Position numbers and translations under genes: made by a program | In this document: piece by piece, positions 37,301-48,051 of the stretch | Layout of the letters: each line of letters starts with the position of its first letter | How positions within the stretch are numbered: the first letter of the stretch is position 1 | The notes under the pieces: generated by a model | The model's database searches: none | Seen by the model: only the letters and a program-made list of their open reading frames with translations | What the model was told of the DNA's origin: nothing | Source: Brachionus plicatilis | Taxonomy: Eukaryota > Rotifera > Eurotatoria > Ploima > Brachionidae | Length of the DNA: 64,000 nt | Reading direction: 5' to 3' | Assembly (NCBI GenBank): GCA_010279815.1 | Contig: QEOQ01000180.1 | Location: forward strand, 419,770-483,769

Positions 37301-37657
37301 TACCAATTGATTCAATTTTAATTTTTTAGATACTACATTAAAAGTGGAAATCCTGAGCACCCAGAAGACAAGCTATATAATGCAACATTTCATATTAAAA
37401 CACAACGACCCATTCAAACTGAAAAAATTCCAAAAAATTATATTTTGACATCTGACAATTTCTATATTATTGACACCTTTTCTAATCAATTAGGAACTAT
37501 TAAAGGTAATATAGACCCTAATGTAACTGGTCTAATTTCTGAAGTTAGAATTCACATACCGACGAAATCTGATACTTGGATAATTATAAGTGAGATCGAT
37601 TTATCGAGTAAAGATAAAAATGAAAAAAAAGTCTCTAAAGTTGTATCATCTAAATGA
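34375..37657 (+). CDS. MGAT4: MGAT4-type alpha-1,3-mannosyl-glycoprotein 4-beta-GlcNAc-transferase, copy A
   Basis: Golgi type II membrane enzyme (GnT-IV) adding beta-1,4-GlcNAc to the alpha-1,3-mannose arm of N-glycans. Seven exons: 34375-34468, 34521-35074, 35142-35387, 36631-36876, 36929-37036, 37082-37278, 37330-37657; phases close to 590 residues (human A/B: about 540). The N-terminus has a short basic cytoplasmic end and a signal anchor (about 8-24, GALLLFIILIFYSISFL), then a stem coiled coil. The catalytic domain shows [32 protein letters not shown], the metal-binding acidic motif LEDD (299-302), [25 protein letters not shown] and RFKPSLFQHVGIQSSLKGK, all matching MGAT4. The C-terminal lectin-like domain contains NFFWSMSPVENDYILFQF. 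An AATAAA lies at 37680. Intron 35388-36630 is swollen by a foldback element. It shares a near-identical tract with copy B. Confidence 0.94.
34635..35323 (+). repeat. Near-identical tract shared with the second MGAT4 gene (copy A)
   Basis: These 689 bases equal 43586-44274 except for one substitution (A at 35237, G at 44188), with a constant offset of 8951. The tract covers most of exon 2, the whole 67-base intron and most of exon 3. Identity ends abruptly on both sides, inside coding exons. Confidence 0.95.
35997..36352. mobile_element. Foldback MITE with about 150-bp terminal inverted repeats and 9-bp target duplication
   Basis: Terminal repeats begin GGGGTTGTGAAGTTC on both strands and remain alignable for about 150 bases (shared blocks TTTCAATTCGATC, TTTCAATTCAGAAAAA, TTGAATAACTT, AAAATGCTTAAT and GTCTGCAAAA), leaving a short centre. 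The flanking direct repeat GTAAAATTA occurs at 35988-35996 and 36353-36361. Length 356 bases with no coding frame. Nine-base duplications and long repeats suggest a Mutator-type foldback element. It sits in intron 3 of MGAT4 copy A and is missing from the matching intron of copy B. Confidence 0.82.
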
Positions 37658-38284
37658 GACTATTTTGATTTTAGTAAGCAATAAAGAATTTGCAAATTTA
37701 TTTTTATAAAATCAGCCGGAATTTTCAAACATACATTCGATAATTGTACAAAATCTTTTTCGAGATTTGGATTTTTAAATTTAAATAAAAATTAAACCAG
37801 TATTATTAAATAGTTTTTTAATCTTAAAAAATTTATTTTTATGCCATTTTTATTTTAAAATCATCAAAAATTTTTGTTGATTTTTGTTAAATAATTCGAA
37901 AATAAGAGTAAAATTTACCTCGTTTTGTTTTATAATCTTAATAAAATTTTCAGCCGAGCCTTTCAAAATTTTCCTGTCAAAAAATGTTTTAATTATTTTT
38001 TTCAAAATTTCAATTTTTTTACAGTTTTAAAACATAACATTTTGGTTTTTTAAATATTTTATTCAAGCAAATTTTTTATTTTTAGCATTAAGTACGCATA
38101 TATTGTTTCTATGCTTTAATAAACAGTATTAGAAAAGTATTTTTTTAGTGTTTAATAATAATAATTAAATAATCTATGATGTGCTAGGCATATGAAATGA
38201 TGGTTTAATCTCATCAAAATAGCTTTATTAAAGCCAATCTTGTTCTTAAAAAAACTAAAAGAATTTTAAATTATAATATCTTTA
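37658..38284. other. AT-rich spacer after MGAT4 copy A
   Basis: Holds the probable polyadenylation signal of MGAT4 copy A (AATAAA at 37680-37685). Otherwise no feature seen up to the LINE. Confidence 0.45.
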
Positions 38285-41200
38285 TTCAGTTTGTTCTATA
38301 CATTAACTACTCTATCGCTAATAAAATTGTATCTCTGCTCACAATCCTTAACCAATTGTTTAAAAATAATACGCTCATGATGTCTTGGTGAAGGACGAAC
38401 TACATTTTCATGCTTGATCTTGAATTCTAAGGGTACACTAAGTTTTTAACAGAGCTATCAAATCACCTCTTAATCTTCTTGTCTCTAAAGTGTTTAGATT
38501 CAAGTCAGCTAGTCTTTTATTGTAATCTAATCTTTTTAATTTTTGAACAAGTTTTGTGGCTCTCCTTTACGCAGACACTAGCACTTTAATGTCTTTTATA
38601 AAATAAGGTCCGGAGACCTGTACTCCAAACTCAAGCTGGGGCCTAACAAATTCTTTGTATAATCTCCCCTTTGTGTCTTTATTTTGCTGTTTGATCCGAC
38701 ACTTACTTGAGGGCAGTATGGAATTTTATCTATTTGCAGCTGCGTTAGTTTGATTAGATTATTTTAGATTGTGCGTAATTATTAATACAAGAACCCCAAA
38801 GATTCGTGTTTCTAATTTTCTAATTGAATTCCCGATTTCTTGGACCGAAATGCATCACCTTACATATCTCTTCGTTCAACCTTATTATCCAATCATCCAT
38901 TCTTTTGGAAATTTTGTTCAAATGTTTCAAGTTATAGACACAAAAATTCATCATCTAAAATTTCCATCAATTAGTATCCTCAGCAAATACCTCACAGAGA
39001 GTTTCAAGAAGCTTTGGAAGATCATTGATGTAAATGATAAATAAAATTGGCCCTAAAACCGAGCCTTGTGGAACCCCAGTCGTAACATTCACCCATTTTG
39101 AAAACTCATTACCTAATACTAATATTACCTAATAATACTTCTATCCATTTGAATTGACTCATCAAACCCATAACACGTTAATTTGTGAATTATGCGCTTA
39201 TTGTCGAAATAGAAAATTTAAAGAGCTTTTTTTGGGTTCAATTTCTCTGACACTTAATCAGTCGTCTTAAGAAGATTCGTATTACATGATTTTTTGCTGA
39301 TTAATCCATGTTGCTTGCTATCTAAAAACTCGTTTTCAGTTAAAAATATTATCATTACTACTTTTGAAAGCCTCTCCATCATTTTACAAACGATGGAGAT
39401 AGAGGTCTTTAATTAAAAGCCTGTATTTAATAACTGTGCTTGAATAAAATGTAATGTTTGCCTCTAACCAGGAACTTGGTACCCTTGAACTTTCGAAAGA
39501 TTTAATTAAGATGATAGATAGCGATATTGACATAGCTTAAGCGATCTCGGGTAGAATCAGCTAGCTTATCATTTGTCTAACAGTTTGAGCTCATTAAAAA
39601 CATTTTCTTTTCAAAACGTATTGTACGAACAATACTTAAAGTTTTTTTCAGTAAACTTTTCCAGTTTAGCGGATAAGCAGACTCTTCTTTGATAAAAAAT
39701 AATTCAAATTGATCATTTAAAATGCTGCATAAATTGGAAGATTCTGTTTTTAAATTGCTATATTTATCTTTTAGTGCGTTTATATGATCTTTTATAGCCA
39801 AATTGGAATTTACGTACAAATAAACCAGTTTTTGAAATATCTTTGCTTTCGCAATCTTTAGAAATCTTTAAGATTATTTATCACCGACTTCTAAGCGTCT
39901 TTTTTAAATTGCTTATTCTTCCTAAAACGATGGATTTTCCAGGAGTTAAATACTTAAAAAATATTTATTCTTACGAACCATTTTTTGCTTTTATTTGTAA
40001 TCCCTGGATCTTTTTCCTTTGCTTGGCTGCTTCTCACAGATATGTTCTTTTAAAGGATATTCATTACTTCTTAGTAAAAAGATATGACGTAACAACGTTA
40101 TCAAATTAACATCAAAATTATTGATCTCTAATTTATTTAACAAAAACAATCAATAATTCAAATAATTCAAGTTAAGTTAATTCACAAATTCAAATTTATA
40201 ACTTTTATATCCATTCATTCAAACTGAAATAATTTTATTTTTCTTCTTCAATAAATTTTAAAATAGTTAATTTTTTTGTCTTTAAAAGTAAGTTTACATT
40301 CAAATCAATTAAAATATTTAGACCTTTTAAATTTCAATAAAAAGGGACATTTTAAAATTTTAAATATGAAAATAAACTTGACATGACATGCAAGTAATTG
40401 CTTATGAAAAAATTTATTTTTTCTCTTTTATTAAAAAAAATATTACAATTTATATTTTGATCTTTTGATCTTGATCTCAAACTTCAATTTGCCGTTATGA
40501 TGCTCTTAGACAAAAATTTCATCGAGCCAAAAAGACTAAAAACCGAACTATCCACTTTGACCTGATTATTTGAAAGATACTTAAATACTTAGTTATTTAA
40601 CTGTCACTCTTAATGAAAAGCCATTCTTATTATACGATTCGGGAACTGAGGATATGGATAGATTTTTCATCGCATGTTTTATTCATCGTAATTTTTATTT
40701 TTCAAGTTTTTCATAGCATTATTTTTCATAGCCAGTTATAATTGCCAATTATAGAAAAATATAAAGTAAAATTTATTGATATACATAAATATATAAATTG
40801 AAAAAATTATTTTTTTTCAAATTTAACAAAATATCATTATTTATATTGAAAAAAATAAAAAATTATTATGAAAAATTAGTTTTTGAAAAGCTGAATATAA
40901 AAATCTAGCTACAAAAAAATTGCAATGAAAAAATTTGCTTTGAAAAAATTTGCTATGAAAAAATTGCTATCAACCGATTGGCTATCCTAAGGATACTTTC
41001 GATAAATTTTTTTCAAATTTAAATTTAATTTTATAATACTAATAAAGTGCTAATAATGCATACATCAGACTTTTTTATTTATTTATGTAATTCAATTTTG
41101 ACTAATAATATATAATTAAGCTATTCACCGCTAAGTTATTGTAAAACATTTTTTATGAAATAAGCTGTTATGACTCGCTCCCACCCAAAACCAGCTTATG

Positions 41201-41310
41201 CTCCATTTCAAGAACTTTTTCTCTGTTCGAAGTTAGAACTGAATCTAGAATATTTGAACTTGAATTTCCACTTGTCTGGAACCTATTTTTCTCAACAACT
41301 TGACTCAAAA
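38285..41310 (-). mobile_element. Decayed LINE (non-LTR retrotransposon) with reverse transcriptase remnants
   Basis: Read on the minus strand, several pieces of a LINE ORF2 appear in order. Near 41300-41175: RFQTSGNSSSNILDSVLTSN ... LGGSES, like the end of an APE-type endonuclease. Near 39740-39700: SNLCSILNDQFELFF, the linker before the RT. Near 39500-39450: SSRVPSSWLEANIT. Near 39390-39270: KMMERLSKV and KQHGLISKKSCNTNLL. At 39077-39020: [19 protein letters not shown]. Near 39000: FAED, where the active site should read FADD. Near 38575-38455: RATKLVQKLKRLDYNKRLAD then LETRRLRGDLI. Frameshifts and stops are frequent and the catalytic Asp is lost, so it is dead. The C-terminal motifs suggest the CR1/Jockey-like side of LINEs. 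The stretch 39830-41170 is less certain, and a small hAT element follows upstream at 41680. Confidence 0.8.
40645..40995. repeat. Inverted arrays of a TTTTTCATNGC motif
   Basis: Left part (40660-40735) repeats TTTTTCAT(C/A)GC-like words on the plus strand. Right part (40915-40985) repeats them on the minus strand (GCTATGAAAAA, GCTTTGAAAAA, GCAATGAAAAA). The outer bases GAGGATATGG and, inverted, TTAGGATAGCC are loosely similar. The layout recalls the inverted motif arrays of the element at 1772-2517, but no clear target duplication was found. It interrupts the decayed LINE region. Confidence 0.35.
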
Positions 41311-41679
41311 CATGAATCTTGTAAATTTTAAACAAAAACTTGACTTGCTAGGTTTACCATTTTTGAGAACAACATTCTTGAATACAACAATTTATTCCAA
41401 GTATTCATCATCCTCATGTTCATATAATCGACATAATCTCTATTTTTATAATCTGATATTTCCTTAAACTATTCTGCTAAATTTATACTAATTTTATTTT
41501 TCAAAGACTTAACCGTTCATTTTACCATTTTTGAAATTAACTAACTGAAATATTCCTCTGAAGCTTGTTGACATCTCAAATTTAAATTATCATTAAATAA
41601 TCGATTTATAATTTGAGCTTGTAATAAAAATATATAATAATTCACAAGACTATTTTAGGTCATTTTTATTGGAAAAAAG

Positions 41680-41781
41680 CAGACTTGTTTATAAGTCACA
41701 GTTTTAAGTCTAAGTCACAAAAATTTAAGTCAAAGTTGTGACTTGACTTGACTTAAGACTTGTGACTTAAAAACAACTCTG
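41680..41781. mobile_element. Very small hAT-like MITE
   Basis: 102 bases with inverted ends CAGACTTGTTTATAAGTCAC and, on the other strand, CAGAGTTGTTTTTAAGTCAC. The interior is mostly repeated AAGTC/GACTT words. The flanks GAAAAAAG (41672-41679) and GAAAAAGG (41782-41789) agree at 7 of 8 positions, as an 8-bp hAT duplication would. No coding capacity. The same terminal sequence occurs in the guanylate cyclase intron at 5860-5890. Confidence 0.62.
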
Positions 41782-41789
41782 GAAAAAGG

Positions 41790-43113
41790 TCATTTTGTGT
41801 ATTAAATAAAACGAGGCATAGAATTCGTATTTCGTCATTTTAGTTTAAAAAAAAAATCAAAAAAACTATTTTTTGAGGCCTTATATGTTATTTATAAAAA
41901 TACTATGGCTTTTATAATTCGGAAAAATAAGTTCCAATTTTAAATAAAGCCTTTGTAAAAGCCTTTGAAAAAAAACACTAGTTTTTCTACATAAAAAAGG
42001 ATGCTTGATTAAAATCAAATGGCATAATGTGAATGTATCAAAATAAAAATCTTCCCTTTATGATGAATTTGGTTCTTTAAACCAGATTTTGGCTTTTGGC
42101 CTCTTTGAATAGGGTTTTTTCAAAAATACCATTTGAAATACCAAACTAAATAAAGAATATTAATTTAAAATATAAAAATTCCTTTAAAATTTTTTTAATA
42201 TCCAAGATATTAAAATGTTAAGGTATTTTAATTATTTTTTTCCTAATAATTATTTTAATCAATTTATGTAAAGAATTTATTTTAAAAAAATTAGGAAAAA
42301 TGCTTATCTTTTTTTAAAAAAATTTATTTGCAGTCCATGCCGTTCGACCTATCCGACCTTGAAAAATAGAAGAAAAATTTTTTTACATCACTTTTTTTAC
42401 AAATAAAAAAAAGTTACCTAGTTATAAATTTTATACATTTTAATGCACTAGTCATTTGATTAATCTTAAAAGAAAAGTGTCAAAACTTTTGGCATGGCCG
42501 GCCTTATAACGGGCTTTGTCTAAGTTAAAATGGTTGAAACTAGAAAAAGAAACGAAGCATGAATTTTGATCTGACGTGAAATGATTTTTCAAAGCTTTAA
42601 TTATAAATTACCAACTTCAAAAAAATTTTAATTAAATATTTAATTTTGTTTAGCAAATTTAAGCCATTTTTTTTAGAAAATTAAAAAAATAGGAATTTTT
42701 TAAACAATAGTTTTTTTTGTAAACTTGCTAACTTGGAAATGAAACTTTGGCTATTATGCATAAAAAATTAAGCCTTTTTAATAAATGATACATATTATCT
42801 AGTCATTTAATATTGTAAAATATACGAAAAGTATAAAGTGCCACAAAAACAAATCAAATTAATTTAAAGCGAAAATTTACTTAGATTATAACTTTTTTAA
42901 TAATCAAGACCAATTGAGTTGCGATCACCTTGATTTATCAATTCTCAAAACACGAAGTTAATGTTTTGTTAGTGGTATTTAATTTGCATGTTAAAATTAT
43001 TAAAAAAATTTTAATCAAAGTTTTAGATATCTTTTATTTTTTATTTTTTCTGTATTAAATTTAAAAATAAATAAGCATTAATAATTTCAAAGAAAGAATT
43101 TAGTCTCTATAGA
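41790..43113. other. AT-rich region upstream of MGAT4 copy B
   Basis: About 1.3 kb expected to hold the copy B promoter. No gene or closed element recognised. Confidence 0.4.
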
Positions 43114-45771
43114 ATGGTTAGAAATTGGAAAATTCTCTATTTTGGCATTTTTGTCTCAATTTATGCTGTTAGCCAACTTCTCGAAAGTAATTCATGATTT
43201 TAAGATTTAAAACTTAATCTAAAAAAATTGATTGTCAAATTAATCAATTGTCTGCTGAATGAACATTAACAATGCTAGCTATTTTAAAAACTAATAATAA
43301 ATAAGAAAAACTTAGAATGAATAAGAATTGGAACAGTATCAAAGTATTAAATCTGGTCACTTATCATTAACATTTCAAGGTTTATAAAAAAAGTTAGAAA
43401 TTTTAAGAGCTTTACTAACAATAGAAAAAGATAATTTAAAAATTTTCTTTCAAATGTTAAAATTTTAGTAAGCAATTCTGTAAGAAGAGCAAAATACTTA
43501 GAAACCTTAGAGGACAAAGTTGGTTATTTGGAAAATTTTTTGGATTCAAAAGAAAACGATTTTAAAAGTCTAAAATTTTTCTTCAATAGCAGTTTTGTGT
43601 ATTACAATGAGTTGATCGATAAGCAAAAAACATTTTTGGAAAAAATTCGAAATCATTCACTTGATTATTTTCCAGCTTTTAATCAGTCTAATGATGAAGC
43701 AATCCGTGAAATACGTTCTTTTTTATTGAAAACAAACTTGACAAACTATACTAGTCTTTCTTCTCTTGTTTACAAATCGTTCACCAAGTTAGATGTGGAA
43801 TTTAAGGACGTATTTGACTTGCTACCTCATTTGACTGGTTTGTCTCAGCATACCATCCAGCCCAAGTTTAAGCAATCTAAAAATCGATTTGGCTCAATTG
43901 TTATCGGCATACCGACCATTAAAAGAGAAAAGGCATCGTACCTGCTCGAGACTTTAAAATCGGTTTTTGATGCCATGAATGAGGTTGAAAAAAATGAAGC
44001 CGTTGTTGTTATTTTTATTCCTGAAGTAAAAAAAATTAAAACATAAATTTTTTTTTTAAATTTTATTAAATTATTTTCTTTTTCTGTTTTAGCTTGATGA
44101 TCAGTCTTTTGTTCAAACAACAATTGAAAATCTAAATAGAGCTTATAATTATGAACTCGAATCTGGACTTCTTGAAATTGTTGTTCCGCCTGCAGAATTT
44201 TATCCAAATTTTACTCTTTTGCCGCAAGATAGAGTTTTTAATGATTCAAGAGAACGCGTCAAGTGGAGAACTAAGCAAAATTATGATATCGCTTATTTGA
44301 TGATTTATTGTCAGAAGAGAGGAATCTATTATCTTCAGGTTTTTGATATAAGTTTAATTATTAAAATTCGAAAAAAATTCTAATTTGATTAAAAAATAAT
44401 ATTTAGCCCTTTAGAGTAAACAAGAAATTTTTCATATCAAAAAATAATTGAAAATTTAAATTATTAAATTACTTTCTTATTCCTAAAAATCTAAAATTGG
44501 TTCAAAAAATCCTAAAATGATATTTTAAGTAAATTATCAAATTGGAATTTAAATCTCAACATAAAATTGACAGATATTTAAAAAAATTTTTTTTCAAATG
44601 TTTTTTTTAAGGAAAATATAATATCTAGTTAAATTACAGAATAAAATATTTTAAGTGCTGTAAATATTGGATTTTGGTCCTAACAAAATAATTAAACTTA
44701 TCATTAAAAATCCAATAATGAAATTTAAAATTTTTTAATTTAATTAAAAAAAAATCTCATAATTGAAATTTTCATTTTAGTTAGAAGATGACATTGTGGC
44801 AAAATTGGGTTTTTTAACGACTATTAAAAATTTTATAACTCAACTAAAAAGCGACAAGTGGATGATAATCGAATTTTCGGAACTTGGTTTTATCGGAAAA
44901 TTATTCAGATGCTCCCAACTAAGGTACTTTGCGAACTTTTTTTTGATGTTTGCAAATAATAAACCTGTTGATTGGCTCTACGATATTCTATTAAAGATAA
45001 AAATATGCAATCCAAAACATACTCACGTATCAACAAAAATTTGTATTTTATATTTTTGTTTTAAATAATTATTTTCCATTTAGAAAATGTGCATCCAAAG
45101 AAAAAATGAATTTAAAATAAGTCACAGGCCGAGTCTCTTTCAACACATAGGAATCCATTCTTCTTTAAAGGGAAAAATTCAAAATTTACAGGTTTTTATT
45201 TCTATTTAAAAAAATGAATAATTTTTATTTTTTATCAATTAAGGACAGAAATTTTGGAAAATTATTTAACAATCATCGAAATCCTGGCGCAAAAATAACA
45301 ACCAGTTTAAAAGTCCACAGAAACTTTAGAATTCAGTCAATTTATTCCGGAAATCACTTTTTTTGGTCATTGGAACCTTCAGAAAATGACTTTATACTTT
45401 TTGAATTTAATCAGCCTACTGCCATCAAAGAGTATATTATAAACAACAAACTTACATTTAGTCATTTTTTTCATGAATTTTTAAGTTACCTAGTTAGAAC
45501 GGGAAATATTGAGTATCCAAATGATAAACTATATGATGCAAATTTTCAAATAAAAACACTCAGACCAATCCAAGTTGAAAAAATCCAAAAAAATTATATC
45601 TTAACAGATGACGATTTTTATATTATTGATAATTTTTCGAATCAATCTGGCATTGTCAAAGGAAGAATAGATCCCAGTATTACAGGTTTAATAACTAAAA
45701 TCAAGATAAAAATTACTAAAAAATCAGAACGATGGTTGATAATTAGTGAGATAAAATTTTCAACAAAATAA
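43114..45771 (+). CDS. MGAT4: MGAT4-type alpha-1,3-mannosyl-glycoprotein 4-beta-GlcNAc-transferase, copy B
   Basis: Paralogue of the gene at 34375, same predicted Golgi role. Seven exons: 43114-43186, 43469-44025, 44093-44338, 44781-45026, 45084-45191, 45244-45431, 45486-45771; phases close to 567 residues. Exon-intron layout is the same as copy A. N-terminal anchor [16 protein letters not shown] differs from copy A, as does the stem. The acidic metal motif is LEDD (about 293-296), followed by [29 protein letters not shown] and [17 protein letters not shown]. The lectin-like C-terminus includes [18 protein letters not shown] and is only moderately like copy A. Intron 3 is 442 bases against 1243 in A, because the foldback element is absent. 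Intron 45432-45485 is 54 bases, in frame and free of stops, so retention would insert 18 residues rather than truncate. Confidence 0.94.
43586..44274 (+). repeat. Near-identical tract shared with the first MGAT4 gene (copy B)
   Basis: Counterpart of 34635-35323 with a single mismatch in 689 bases, intron included. Right outside, the copies differ at many positions: upstream stem codons are unrelated, and downstream AACTACGATTTTTC in A reads AATTATGATATCGC in B. Confidence 0.95.
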
Positions 45772-47132
45772 TAAAATTTTATTTTAATTTGATCATATTT
45801 TTTTTATAAAAATTAAATGAGAAACTTAAAATAAATAATTTTAAAATCAATTTTAAAAATTTATCAATAATATTAAAAAATCTGATTATTTTAAATCTAA
45901 TTTTAAATTTATCTATTTTAAAATGAAGATAATCAAATGTGCAAAAATTTCATTTTTCTTTAACTTCGTTAAATTAATAAAAAATCGAGGTGTACTATAT
46001 TGAAAATTTAATTATGATAATTTATATATCTATAAATTCAAAAAAAATCAACCAAGATTAAGAATTTTTTTTATTTTTTAAATCATTTCAATCGACTAAA
46101 GATGTTCTAAGTACGTGTATATCTTGTTTATTAGCACTCTTTAATTTATTATTTGTTTCAATCTTCAAATAATACTTTTTAAAATATTAATGGTACCTAG
46201 GAGCCTTTATTTAATTACATTAATTTGCAAATTAATTTTAATTATGGTGCTAAGTTTTCTTTTTTTCAAGCAATTTTCTTTAGGAATGAACTGCCTTTTT
46301 AAATGTACCAAAATTTCATTTCGAATCAAGATTCATTGAATTTCCATTTTATTTTTTGTGTATTTTCTGATGCTTGACACTGATTTAAAATTCAAGATTT
46401 ATCAAATTCCAAAGTCTTGTGAATTGCAAATATGCAAAATATTCAATTTATTTTTGAAATTTTTCTTATTTAAAATTAAGTCATTAAAATGCAGGAAAAA
46501 CTCAAAAATATTCAAGTCTATAAATTTAATAAAAGTTTCTTTTTTGTTAAAAGAATTTTAAGTTTTACAGTAATATAATTGTCGCATATACTCTTGAAAG
46601 TTTTTAGGGTTTCTTTAATTTTTTCTACTGGATCTAAAATCAAAATTTTTTATTTAAAAATAGTCAAGAACTCATTAAGCAAAGAAAAAAATCTATGTAA
46701 AATATTTAGTTTTAAGTGTTGTCTTTTTACTCTTTTTTTGTTTTAATCCTCATCCTTAATGAGTTAAGTATTTGGTTAGCCAAAATTTTGGTTAAAGTCG
46801 ACATGATTTTTAAAATTTCAAAAATTTTAAATCTTTTTATTTTAAGTAAAATAGAAATTTTTTATATTTTTTATAGTCAAATTATTTAAAAAAAAATATT
46901 TTATCTTGAAAATTTGATTAAAAATCAAATCTATTTTACAAAGTTTTGTTAACCAGTTATACATTTTAACTGGTTCTTAAAAACCGGTTCGATTTCTAAT
47001 CGCTCGACCAACTCAAAATTTGAATACTTTAAAATTTCTTCATTCTTATAAACAAAGTCTTGGCTAATGAATCATTCTTTTTGCAAGATAAAATTGAAAA
47101 ATTACAATCAAAATGATCTTTCGACTCATAAT
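45772..47132. other. AT-rich intergenic region
   Basis: Downstream of MGAT4 copy B. Only short, low-complexity frames; nothing recognised. Confidence 0.45.
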
Positions 47133-47446
47133 CAGACGAGAGCTCCCTATTGAAACGCGGGTAGACGGGTCTACTGGCTTTTTTTCTTTGTTTTGTGTAA
47201 CGCGTCTACTCGTTCTTGGACTTTATTGTCAAAAAAAAAATTCTGTTCATATAAAAAAAAGCGAAAAAAAATAATAACTGAATAAAGAGTTCCAAATTAA
47301 GACTTCTAGCTAATATTGATGTGTATTCGAAACTATTATAAAAACAAATTAATAATATTTAAGAGATCTGTATTTTGAAAAAATAATAAAAAAAATTTTT
47401 TACTTTAGAGCGTCTACTTACTTTTTAAAAACTGAGCACATCCCTG
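47133..47446. mobile_element. hAT-like non-autonomous element
   Basis: Ends CAGACGAGAGCTCCCTATTG and, on the other strand, CAGGGATGTGCTCAGTTTTT are alignable and both run into GTAGACG about 30 bases in. Flanks CTCATAAT (47125-47132) and CTTATAAT (47447-47454) agree at 7 of 8 bases, as expected of an old 8-bp hAT duplication. Further GTCTAC words occur inside near both ends (47167-47172, 47205-47210). 314 bases, no coding frame. The ends are diverged, so the call is moderate. Confidence 0.5.
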
Positions 47447-47644
47447 CTTATAATACATATTTTTCCCATAAAAATACATTTAAACATTTAATTAAAATGA
47501 TTAAATAATGAATAATTTTAACTTCAAACCATTTTTTTGTTTATTTGATTAAAAATAATTGTGATAATTTTAAATACTGTTTTATCCACACCGGTTTTTC
47601 CTCATTTCATTGATAACGGGTCAGATTTTCTTGGCTGATTTCTT

Positions 47645-48051
47645 AAATCGATCGCTCAAAATTGAAATTAATTAATCAGATAAATAATGATCCAAAATAA
47701 TTTTTAAATATTTTTAACTATTAAATTTTTTGCAGCACAAAATTTATAATTAAAAATATGATATTTTATTTGTCCATCAAATATTTACTTTAAACGCTAT
47801 TTTAAAGAAATTAGTGATTACAAATCAATTTTAATATAAGTTTAAATCTAAGAAATTATTATATTTACAGTTCAAAATCGATCGCTCAAAATCGAAATTA
47901 ATTAATCAGATAAATAATGATCCAAAATAATTTTTAAATATTTTTAACTATTAAATTTTTTGCAGCACAAAATTTATAATTAAAAATATGATATTTTATT
48001 TGTCCATCAAATATTTACTTTAAACGCTATTTTAAAGAAATTAGTGATTAC
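47645..48051. repeat. Tandem duplication, 177-bp unit repeated at 230-bp spacing
   Basis: 47645-47821 recurs at 47875-48051 with one visible mismatch (ATTG against ATCG near the start), separated by 53 unrelated bases. The unit is non-coding and contains TTTTTTGCAGCAC and TTTGTCCATCAAATATTTAC. High identity means a recent duplication, or the end of a longer satellite array. Confidence 0.9.

Noticed and set aside
39843..40109. Plus-strand 88-codon frame with hydrophobic segments
   Set aside because: Lies in the decayed LINE region read in antisense; no splice sites or homologue to support a gene.
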